Positions 34,801-46,800 of a stretch of DNA of 64,000 bases are shown piece after piece. The stretch comes from Acanthococcus lagerstroemiae (lineage: Eukaryota > Arthropoda > Insecta > Hemiptera > Eriococcidae). Every line of letters starts with the position of its first letter. Within the stretch, counting starts at the first letter, position 1. The position numbers were made by a program, and so were the translations under genes. The stretch is from positions 1,984,001-2,048,000 of the forward strand of contig CM063106.1 of the NCBI GenBank assembly GCA_031841125.1, given 5' to 3'. The notes beneath the pieces were generated by a model. The model searched no databases. It was not told the origin of the DNA and saw nothing but the letters and a program-made list of their open reading frames with translations.

Positions 34801-37800
34801 TTATAGCCCCCCATAAATAAGGGAGAATATTTTTCAAGCCCTAGATAAACAAGACCTTGTCGCAGGAAGATGGCAATTGTCTGTCAAAGATCCGCCAATC
34901 GGTTCGGGAAAAAAATGGGGGTAACTTTCGTGGAACACCCTGTATTTATGTTGAATTATAGCACTGAAGCTGCCAATGCAAGTAAGTTGGATTGGTCGAT
35001 TGAAACTTTATCCGATAATTCCAAAATTAGGTTCCTCGCTCCTGTCTATGTCGAAACACTTCAACACATGTATTTATCTACAATTTTCGCAGCGGTAGCG
35101 TCAGCTTTTTCATTTTTATTCAATAAGCCTATTTTTGTGAAAATACGTATTTATTCGCCAAAGTGTGCTTTATTTTCAAGTACCTGATTTCCCTTTAATT
35201 CGCCAAATGCACACTTGATTCAAAAGTACGTTGCTTCTTTTATTTACCACTTAACATTTAAAAAAAAAAATTAGTTTCATTCTTCACAGTCTCAAGTAGA
35301 TGGTTGAGATTATAATATAATGCTAGGTATAAAAAAGTTTTAAACATTCTATCTATGAAGTGTGAAGTTCCAATCGGAGATGGTCCATGTGAAGAAAGTA
35401 AGGTAAAAACCTTAGTTTCATATTCGCCCGATTTAAAAAAAAATTTTTATGGAACTAGCTTTTTCGTGTAACTGCCATCTTTAATTACATACAACCATGT
35501 TAATTTTTATTCCGAACCCGATCTTGGATTGACCGCTTTAATTTATACTGAAACAAAATGACAGAATGGACGATGTTAAGCGAGACAACCAAGTGACATT
35601 TGTTGACAAAATAAGTTATTAGTATCGTTGGAAAGAGCGTAAAAAGTAGAATTTTTCAAAATTGGGCCTCCGATTCAAAAATGTGTTTCACGTTGAAAAA
35701 AGCTTATCAGTCAACGCTATGTCATGTAGTTTTTACATGGCTCTTGAATTCGAATCACGTGTTCTCAAAAAACTTATTTTGTCACTTGGTTCTGTTTCGC
35801 TTAACAGCGTCGTCCAAATAATTGCTGCAAAGAAAAAAAGAAAAAGAAGAAATTATGCTTAAACGAAACTTGCAATCCCGATGTGCGAACACCCGCCAAT
35901 TACCCGCGGAAAACTTAGCCTTTTGCAATCCTGCGATTACTCGGATGACGGAAGGGTTTCCGAGGGTAACTGACGGGTAACTGGAGGGATACATGGGTAA
36001 CTAACTGGTAACCCTCTAGTTACCCATGTAGCTATGTAGTTAGCCGTCAGTTACCCTTGAAAACCGGTACCCGGGTAATCGAAGGGTTACAAAAAGGTAA
36101 CTTTTTTGCGGGCAACTGGCGGGTTTTTGCGCGTTCGGATTTGAACCTGTACTAGAGTGCGTTGCAAAATTACCTGCGCGGATGTTAGCGGGTGAAAATG
36201 AGTGAGTGATCATGTGTACTTCTAAACAGAGAAACTACTATTGGGATATAAATTAGAGTGGCAAATGTTGGCACGATTGCATCTTATCAGTGGTATGAGC
36301 CAACGACACACTGGTAGTGTGTCAAACCGAGTCGACAGCCGAGGTCACGCGACAAGTCAACCAGGCGTTAGACATGCTGACCCACTGGATCGAGTCGGCA
36401 GGACTGTGCTTAGCGGTATAGAAGACGGAAGCGGTTTTGTTCACGAAGCGACGCAAGTACAGCCCACCCACTTTGTCCTAAAAGGTGTGGAGATTGGGCT
36501 CTGTACAGCCCTGAAGTACCTGGGGTTGTGGTTCGACGGGAAGTTGCAGTTCCGAGAGCACTTTCAACGGGCAGCTGAGAAGGCAGATCGAGTAGCTAGA
36601 CAGCTGTCCCATCTGACGTCGAACGAGAGGCGATGCAGAAGATCCAGCGAAAAGCCGCAATGAGGTGTGTCAGTGCGTACCGCACTGTTTCTTCGGGTGC
36701 AGTAGGCGTGCTAGCGCATATACCGCCGATCGAACTGAAGGTCGGCGAACTAGCGGAGGTATACGGTGCGAAGAAGAAAGCGAAGACGAAACGGGAAGCT
36801 CTTCGGGTCAAGTGAGTCATCCAGCAGGATCCGCTTTGGAAGAGCGAGTGAACCTGAGCGCTGATACGCGACCTCGATGGATGGGTAGGAAGTTGCATGG
36901 AGAGCTGAACTTCCACCTTACCCAAGTCCAGAGTGGTCACGGTTGCTTTGGCACGTACCTCTACATCGGATTTCAATAGCGCCAAGCCCCGTGTGCGCTC
37001 ACTGTAATCGAGGGGCGGAGAACACACCTTGGCAAACCCTGTTCGAGTGTGAGGCCTGGGAGCAGGAAAGGCGCGGGACGGCCACGACAGCGATCGATCC
37101 TGGTGTCAATGGAAGAAGAGGCGACGAAGACGACGATGGAGTGATCAGCCATCTCGCGCGGAACACCCTGGTTCCGGAGATGATGAAGAACGGAAGCAGT
37201 TGGAACCGGGTGTCAGCTTTCGTCTCGGCCATCATGAAGAAGAAGATGCAGACAGAGTGGTCGAGACAGAGAACCGGTGATTTACCAAGCTCGGCCCACA
37301 CTATCGAACAGGAGACCTCTGTACCATCCTAGGAGAGCTGCTGCAGCTGCGCTGCAGACCCCCCGGCAGGGCTCCCCTGTCGTCACCACCTGCCTGCGTC
37401 GACACATAGACCAAGACAAGGAGGTGAGGGGTGAATGAAGAAGCAGTGCGTCCGGCGGTGGGGACCTGAATTCTGGGCGAGCGCTCGGGGAGTGCGGACC
37501 TTGGTCAGTAGGGAACTCCATGGTGGCCCTTGCAGGACGCGTGTGCACTGTTACGACACGGAGAAATGGGTGCTCGGGCCCGGCCCCAAGGCGTCCCTCC
37601 GGCCACGGATGCGATACTCGAAAGGGTAGTTCCCAGGGCCGGGGGTGCGGTGTCATAGTGGCCACTTTGGCATGCGTGCATCGCCATACGTCCCACCATA
37701 CCGTATCAGTGGTATGAATGGGTGATCATAGATATTTTTCTATTTGAAAGTACTTTTCCCTTTTTTAACCCATACATATATGGGAACATTTTGTTTCTTT

Positions 37801-40800
37801 TCCCTCGTTTTTAAGGAATATTTCCAAAATTTCATTTTATAAATAGAAAATTGTGAAAACTGGGAAAAAAATATAGATAAGATTGAGAGACTGCAACGTG
37901 AATTTTGCTGTGAAATGTCAATGAATCTTGTGGTTGTTTCCACGAACGTTGAAAATTGCTGTTTTTATAGCAAATCTCTGGAGAATTTGACTGCTTGACG
38001 GGCACATTGGTGTATCTTATGAATAAGTCCCCATATCGGATGGGAATATTTTCACATGTTTTTTAACAAATTAAAAGGGTATAATATGCACATATTTTAC
38101 ATGTTTTTAAAGCATAATTTTTCAGCCCTACTATTTAGTAGTTCTAACTATGCTTAGAGTAACGAATGTAGTTACAATTGAAAGTTGAACGCAAAGTGGC
38201 TGCCAGTGGTAGAACTGGCAACTATAAAGATACAAAATATGTAAGATGTGTACAGGCGAATAACAATCGATATTTGGAATTCTTAGAAACTGCAATTTTT
38301 TTTTTTTTCTGTCTTAAGACCGACATTAGGTAATTGAAAATGGGATGGATTTAACCGCATGCTTCGAGAAATAAGAAAAAACGCTTTAAAAATGCAAATC
38401 GCGATAAAATGATAGTTTGTCCGTTTAATGAAAATATTCATGTTAAATAATCAGAATCACACTAAACTGATCGATTGGCACGATATTAAAAATATTATCA
38501 CGTTCAACTTATTACTTAACGATAAATAAATCTATATCGCACTATAAAAAATGTCATCACGTTGTACTTATTAAGTAACGATGACAAAATCCATGTCGAG
38601 ATGAAAATAAAAATGAAAGTACCGTGTAATAAGTTAATCTAGGACTAAAAGAGCTCTCCTCGCTTTTGCCGATCGTCCTCTTTTCGTTTTTGTCCAAATG
38701 GTACGGACTTCAGGGACACACCGATAGGGGTTAGAGGGCAACTTACCCCCTCCCCTCTCCCCAAAATTTACTATTTCAGTCAGGCGAGTTGGGAAAATCC
38801 AACAAGTTGAAAAGGTTTTTTTTTGCTTTGATACTTGGGAATTGAGTTGAGAAGTTGGGAAAACCCAACAAGTCAAAGGTTTTTTTTTGCCCTTGATACT
38901 TTGGAATTCTGAGTTGAGTCAGTTGGGACTTTTACAACCCCCCCCCCCTCTCCAGGAAAAACTTTGGTACGTCCCTGACGGACTTTTGTTCCATCAGAAC
39001 GTCCACTTGGTGCGTCCTTATTTTCATACATAGAGAGTATTTGCATATCAGGTACTTCAGGAAGTAAGGACAGGTACAGCTGCAGCTCGAATTTTCAGTG
39101 TGAGTAATGAACAGTTTTAAACTCGTCAAAATTTTTCCATTCACCTTCTTTAACTGTGAAATTCTGAAGGCTTTCAACGGTTATGGGAGGACAGCCACTC
39201 GCAATAACATACAATCATCGAACTAATGCATGATGTGACGTCTACTAGAAAGAGAAGAAATATCCTAGCTGTAATACACAATGTATCGACGTTCACGAAT
39301 TAGCGCGCATTTCTATCAGAATTGACGTTCTACCCTATTAATCTGCTGTTCAAAATTTAGCGTGCAAGTTTATTTATCGTGACTGCAAAACGCATTTTCC
39401 CAACTTCCGATTATATTTTCTCCATTGAAAAGGATCTTGTGCATCAAGGACTGCAAGTAAGAATGATCTTCCCGAAAGAATTAACATTCCGAATGTTCGT
39501 AAAATAAGATAGATCTTTGCTCCCCGTGTAACAAAATAGAACCAGTCAATATTTTCACGCCTGAAGGAATTTGTTTGTCGGTATTAGTATGTATTATGCG
39601 GTAAAGTCGACAGAATCGCTCCTAGTGAGCGTCTTAACTCCGAGTACCCGAATAACCTGTATGCAAAAGTATGTATTTTATTACATATCCTTAGCCAGTA
39701 ATTTGTGACCCTAAGGTACAACGAGATATCCGTAACTGAAGCATAACTTTTAAACTTCTTCTGCAAAAGATACGTCCATTATTCAACGGTTCTCAACCTA
39801 CGAAGTGTGGCCGTATGTGTGGTGCTACTTTATGAGGATAAAAGTACTGATGATTTAAAAGGTGGAACGCGCGTAGGGTACCTATTTTTGAAAATGTCGC
39901 TGGGTTGGAATCATTGATCATGAAATACCAAAAATAGTTGATCAACCTGAGTTTTGATTCTGATAGTTTCTCGAAGGTTAGATTTATACGCGCGTGTCAT
40001 TGGTCGAATTATGGATAAAGTCTGGGAGAAGTTTCAAAATTGGAGTAAAACAAGATTTAGGGTGGGAAATAACAGCCCGCCAGAAAATGTTGTTTGACAA
40101 AAAACGCCTGAAATGAAGAACGTGCAACGTTTGAGTCGGATCCCGCCAAAAAAATGTTGACAGGAAAAAATCGACTGAACGCCAGGTAAAAACATCGAAC
40201 ACCGCACAAATAATATTAACGCTGTATTAGCGCGGTCTAAATAGTCCTCTAAACATGTACATATAAATTTAATAATGTGATGAAAAACATTATTGTACCA
40301 GTAAGGCCTTCTTTGAGTACGCTAGTAGGCCTCTTTTTCTCTTCTGGCCTGGCGCTCAAATATTACGAAAACAATTATTAATGTGGGAAGCCTATCGGGG
40401 GTCGGTCTGGTCAGAAACATAAATATTTTTTTAACACAGATCAAATAAGGACCACTCAAATAGATATTTTGGATTACTGAATTCGAAAATTAAATCAGAT
40501 TTTTAATCCGACTCGCATTAGGGACCGAAATCCCCAATGTGTAAGAGTATGGAGAATTTTTCAAAATTCTTGAAAATCAAAAATTTGAGATAACCACTCA
40601 TTCTTTATCAGTTTTTCTCGCTGAGTTCAAACTCGTTGTCCAAATCTACCGCTGACCCTCCATTTTGTAAATACAATCAAAAATGTGGTTATATAAGTGG
40701 GGGGAGGTATACTAGGTCAAACATTGAGTGAGAATCAATTTTGAGGATGGATTTGAGTTAGTCATGAAAAGTTGAATAATTTTTACCAAGTCCAATACAG

Positions 40801-43800
40801 TGTTGAATGGTCAGGTATGAAGTACTCGTGTACACATTTCAAGCCGTGTAAAAATGTATTAATCGTCGCTCACATCGCATTTCTTGTCGCGCTTCATTTG
40901 GCGTGGGTTTGTATCAAAATAGTCGCTTATACCGACTATAGCGACGTGCAGGGGTCTGTCGTTCGAACGCTATTTTCTGGCGGGCCGAATATTTTATCCC
41001 CAAGATGTACAGTGAACTGTAATTACCTATAATAAGGTCTTAGCCTATACTAGGGGGCTTCGCGGCCCAACCCCCCCGCTTCGCGCCTTGTCTAACCGCC
41101 ACAGTCCTCAGTGTTTGGTCTAAAACTTTTTTCCTGAGTTGAGGTTTGCTTTATGCTTCTTTTGCTCCCCCTCTATCAGCGGTCCTCAATCTTCCATCAT
41201 GAACCCCCTTCCATCCTTTCTTCATCACGAGCCTCCTCCTCCTCCACCACGATCCCCTCGTTGACCATGGTTGCTCTCCGCCTCCACGGTCACACCTCAA
41301 CAGTCGCAGCCCTCCTCAGCCACAAACTCCTCCCCCACAATGACCATAGTCCTCCACTTAGTCTCCCCCAATCACCCTCTTCCACCCCGAGTGCCCTCCA
41401 TTAGGACCACGTCCTTCGACCACCCCACACCACTATGGCCTTCATTTCTGTTCACGTACCACACCCCCACCAAGACCTGTTCACCCATCACTACGACCTC
41501 CCCAATGGCGGCCTTAGTCCCTCTCTACAGCCTTCCCCTTCCGCGGCTCCATCACCCTACGGCCTCCTCGCTCAACCACCACGAAGATCCCCTGGTTCTC
41601 CAACTAGGAGCTTCCACCACCATGACCACCCCTCCCCCACGAGAACCCTTCCCTTCAAGACCACCTGCCCAGGACCAGAACCTTCCGCACCATGGCCTTT
41701 ATTCGCCTTCCTGGCCGCCTCTCTCACCAAGGACTTCTTCCTCCACCAGGACCTCTTACTCGCCATTACCCCCCTCCCCACTCGAGGCCTTTACCTCCCT
41801 CTATAATCCTCGTCACCACCGTGGTTTTCCTCCCCTTTAGGAGCTCCCTCATCTACCATGAGTACCTCTTACACCCCCGGGCCTTTATCTGCCAAAATTT
41901 TACTGCACCTCTAGGATCCTCACCCACCACTACCTCCTTCTTCCTCAATGGCCACCCTCTCCTACCAAGAATTTCCTCCGCCACAAGGACCTCTCACCCA
42001 CCACTACCCCCTGAGCTTCATCTCCCTTCAGAGCCCCTGGGCTTCATCTTCCTTCAGAGCCCCTGTCCTCACTTTGGCCATCCAACCCCCTTGAAGATCC
42101 CTGGCCATCCACCCAGGAGCTCTCACAACCATGACCACCCCTCCCCGAGCGCCCTTCCCCCTCAAGACCCCACCCCGCCACTAGCCCCTCCCGCACCACG
42201 GCCATTTCTCTCCAAGGTCCCCTCTCTCACCAAGGACTTTCTCCTCCACCAGGTCCTCTTACTCCCGTCCCACCTAGGGCCTTCATCTCCGTCCACAGCC
42301 CACGCCCCCACAGGGGCCCTCCTCCCCCTTCAGGAGCTCCCTTCTCAACCATGAACCCCCTCCTGAGGGTAGGCTACCCCTGGAAAATTGAGCAATTAAG
42401 GGGCTGGGTAGGCAACCTGCAGCGACTTGTGATCTTGAATATTATGGGGTTATTATGTCGGTTATGTCTTAAAACTTAGAGATCTTTTATGTTAGAATAG
42501 ATTATGTCCTTAAAAGTAGCTGATCTGCCCGTACTTTTTTTCTAATTTTTAGGTAGGCAACCTGCAGTGAGTTTTTTCAGGATGTGGGGAGGGGAAGTTT
42601 TGGTTTTTAATATTATAGAGAGTTATGACATTATATGTCTTTTTATGTCTTATTATGTCTGTTATGTCTTAGACGAAGGCCGGGATTTAGATATCAGAAT
42701 CCTTGGAGTTTTTTTTCCAGGAGGGGGAGGAGTTTTGGTTTTCAATATATAGAGAGATTTAAAAGCTTCAACGTTGAAATTGAAACGTTTGTGTTCGAAA
42801 TTGAATTATAAGATGATTTTAAACCGATAATATTGATAGGGGACCAATATAAAAGTAGAAATTGAAAGCTGAAAGGCTAAAATATTCCACTATTTGATCA
42901 TTAAACTTTCAAGAATAATATAAGAAAATACAGATCCTTCGATAACCCAACTGCAATGCATCTAAGAGCTTTTTCATTTTACAATAACTAACTTGACTCA
43001 CTAGCACTGCTACAAATAAATTTAAAGAAGTAATAAAAATGAAAATGAAGAAGGAATGTTCAATCCTCATTCTTTTAACTACTGTTTTCAATGATTTCTC
43101 GAATAAAAACCGGGTTTGGTTGTGATGATGTTAAGAAACCGAATTTTGGTCGTGACTTTCATAAAATACCGGCCTTATATCAGGGCTGTATGATTTAATA
43201 GATTAATATCAGTTAAGTACCGAAATATCGGCTGGACCGGTCGGCCAGTTGAAAATCCTAACAGTTACTAAAATGACATTTAGTAGCTGGAAAATTGCTC
43301 CGCCTCCACTATCACCTGTAGAGATGTCACTTCCGTAATCCGTATGTTTTCAGAATGTTAGTTAAACAAGAAATTAAGGGTTTAGTAAAGCACCTATGAC
43401 TTTATAAAAATAAAAAAAAATGTAATTAAATGTGGGTGGTATTCATTATGTACATTCTTCTTTTAAGCCTTAGAATTCAAACTTGAAATTTTTGGAAGTT
43501 GTAACATTTTTAGAAAAATCGAAAGTCCGGTAAAGGGCATAAAACTTGATGATTCAAGATTCAAACTGTGGATTTTATGCCTCGATACAATACTCACCCC
43601 CCTCCCTAATTGCGTTTTTTATTTCAAACTTAAAATCTTAGGGTTGAGGAGGCAAGTAAAGGTGGTCGACTATCTTTATTTTGGCATTTTCTGAATTTTT
43701 AATGTAGGTATAGTGTTGAACTAATGGAAATCATTTCTCAGTTTTCAAAGTAAGAAAAGTTAACATTAAGGACAAAGGGCTGCTATTTGGTTGGTGCATT

Positions 43801-46800
43801 GAGCTCAGGATTAATCCGACTAGTTGGAGTCAGAATGTCTCTCAAATCTGATCATGGAAAACCTATAATGTTACGTCCGCTTGTACTTGAGTAATTCGAA
43901 AGTAGCGTTTCATATTATGATTATCGTACTGTAGGTATAATGTGCTCGTACTGGTGGCAAATTTTGGAAGAGATTCGGCGTCAGCGTCACATTGGTACCC
44001 TTGGGGAATGTGTCTTCTCTGCCTTGATACCAATGTGTACAGTTCGTTTTCCCCATCCGTCACTATAGACCTCGTTTGGATCACTACGTATCTCGCGTTG
44101 CAACTTGATTGCTCGTTTATCACAAGATTTAATAGTTCCGAAGTTTTTGACTATTTTTGATGTTTATTATTCAGAGTTGAATGGAAGATTGGAAATCAAC
44201 AATAGTCAATTAGGCTAGGTAGTTGATTGTTGTTGATAGTTACCCCATTATTGATAGACAACTTCTTTGATGTGTTGATTATGTTGATATCCAGGTGTAT
44301 TCATCACTTATGCCTAGTTATTATTGTGTATCTAAATTTAAGTGAATTATCACCTCTACCCTCTCCCCTGTGAGAAAAATATACGTGTATCACTACCATT
44401 GTATGTACCTCCAATACTTATGTATTGTACATATTAATGTATGAAAAACGAGGAATAATTATAACCTGTGTAACGCTTCTAATATACTCATATTGCTCAA
44501 CAGGGCTTGTTAAGCTTTTTTAAATGCTCCCTGAAATGCGTGGCAGTATTTATAATATTTGCAGCGGCTGTGTTATTCCTTCCAGGCTTACCACCCTCGC
44601 ATAATATGCAATTTAATGCTTACGAGTAAGTATACCAGCTTTTGCATCGAAGGTGTAATTAATTACGTGTAACTTCTGATTGTTTGATTGGCAATATGCA
44701 ATTTTTATACTGATTTTTTTTTTTTTTGTTTAATGCAGAATACCACCTACAAGAAAGTTAGAAGGACCGTTAAAGCTGAATGGGAAGTTGGACAATGCCG
44801 AGAGGTTATTCGAGGGTATGATAAAAGGTCCGGAGTCTTTAGTGTACCATGATGGTGTTCTGTACACCGGTCTTCATGGCGGACTGGTTGTAAAAATAAT
44901 CAATAATCAGCTGATTCCTTTCGTGAAATTTGGAAAATCATGCGGTAATAAGAGTGGAATCTGTCTAGATACTACATGTAGTTAAAAGTAACGGAGTTGA
45001 TTTTTTATACTCAAGTAACGTTTACAGATGGAGTACACGAAGAACATATTTGCGGTAGACCGCTGGGTTTATTTATTGATTCGGCCAAGTTTTTGTATGT
45101 CGCGGATGCATATTATGGTTTATATAAAGTGAACATATCCACCGGTACGTAAACATGTCTGAGCACTTAAGTAACCTTAGGAAATTATCTTAGTGGTACT
45201 ATTCAACCTTGGATGTCATGCTTCGAAAGACTCCGTCACTTAAGACGTGTTCTCTAATACACTTATTCATTATTGAAAAATATTGTTCACGACATGTGAG
45301 TCATTATGTTAATGTAACTCTGTTAGTAGCCACTAGGCACTTCAATCTGTACTCTGCGTGCGAGGTGAATGTATATTAATTTAAAATCGTTTTCTAGTTC
45401 GGACGATTGTAATTCGGCAATCCGTGTGGTGTGCGATACGTAATAAACGACCATGATGAGAAACTTTTGGGTTTATGCGTGCAGACAAACGTATTATACT
45501 ACTCACACATTAGTTTTATCACGTTCTTTCTTTCCCGGGGGGGGGGCGGGGGGAGGAGAAATTTGGAGTCATGTTATAATTTTAACCTAATATTTATCCG
45601 TCAATGAGGAATGTAAAGGGGGAAAAAAAACGAAGTATTTATTCGAATTTTAACTTGAATTTGGAAACTGAAATCTTCCAGGGAAAGGTACGTGTCCCCG
45701 TTCACACTCCTACAGGCTCGGTTGAAGCTTCTAACATATTTTTATATCGCCAAGGATGTTCAAGATCCTCTGAAAGAGGATTTGACTGAAATCGAGATCC
45801 TTCTGTTATTGCTCGTAATCATAATCCATATCGTTTTCTCCTTTAACGGAATAAAGTATCGGTTAATTTTTATGGCATGTAGAATATTTTTGCTCTAGGT
45901 GAAGTTGTACAGTTAGTTGGCCCAGATACCGTAATTGAAGGCAGAAAACCAAAATTATTCAACAGTGTAGTTGTTGCATCCGATGGCAAGGTTTATTGGA
46001 CTGATTCTGACAGCAACGTAGATCTAAAAAATCTGATATTCGGTGCCTTAGGAGATGGGACCGGAAGGTAGAATGCACGCTTTCTTTCAGCATAAGATTC
46101 TCATTGATCGTGAACAGTGGCGTTGGAAGTAAATCATGGGAGAGGGGGCATACTTCAAATTTCTGATAACTGACTTTTTTTTTGCGTCTTTTCTGTTGGA
46201 AATCCAATACCAATCAGGGTGGATGAGAGGGGATGAGTTACAGTCATGTTACTAGTAGATTTTTCTTCACCTATTAACCGCCTCAATTGTGACGGTAATC
46301 TAAGTTTTTTCAGAATAGAAAAAACTATAATATGTTATATTTCGTTTCGTGTAAGCGAGCTCTCATTCTCGCAATTTCTTTCGTTGAAATGAAGGAGAAG
46401 CAAAATAATACTAGTGCCCCCAACTTCACAAATTGAAGAGACAATGCTCTCTGTCTCCCGGTTTCAGCGCCACTGATCGCGAATCTCTGGTATTATCAAA
46501 TTAATGTGTAATCTGAAGTTATACTTACTTCTGAATCTGTTTCAATTTCAGGCTAATTAGATACGATCCTGTAACAAAAACTAATACTGTGCTAATGGAC
46601 AGATTACATTTTGCAAATGGAGTTGCATTGGCAACGGATGAATCGTATGTGATCGTTTCAGAATCTATGAGATACCGAGTCTTGAGGTTAGTTTTATAAC
46701 AATCAAATTGATGATAGACTTGTCCTGGAAGGTGAAAAATATGTAAGATTGCTTTGTGTACAATGCGCTTCTTCGGCCCAGTGTTGTTTACTGCTTATAT

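Noticed and set aside
36596..37301. Minus-strand frames of 143 and 100 codons
   Set aside because: They are antisense shadows of the GC-rich retrotransposon coding strand.
41153..42354. Long overlapping Pro/Ser/His-rich open frames on the plus strand, up to 220 codons
   Set aside because: They lie wholly inside a Helitron with strongly pyrimidine-rich plus strand. Three frames are open at once, as expected from biased composition, and there is no domain.
43863..44160. Overlapping open frames on both strands just before APMAP exon 2
   Set aside because: There is no motif on either strand, no splice context, and the region is within the first APMAP intron.
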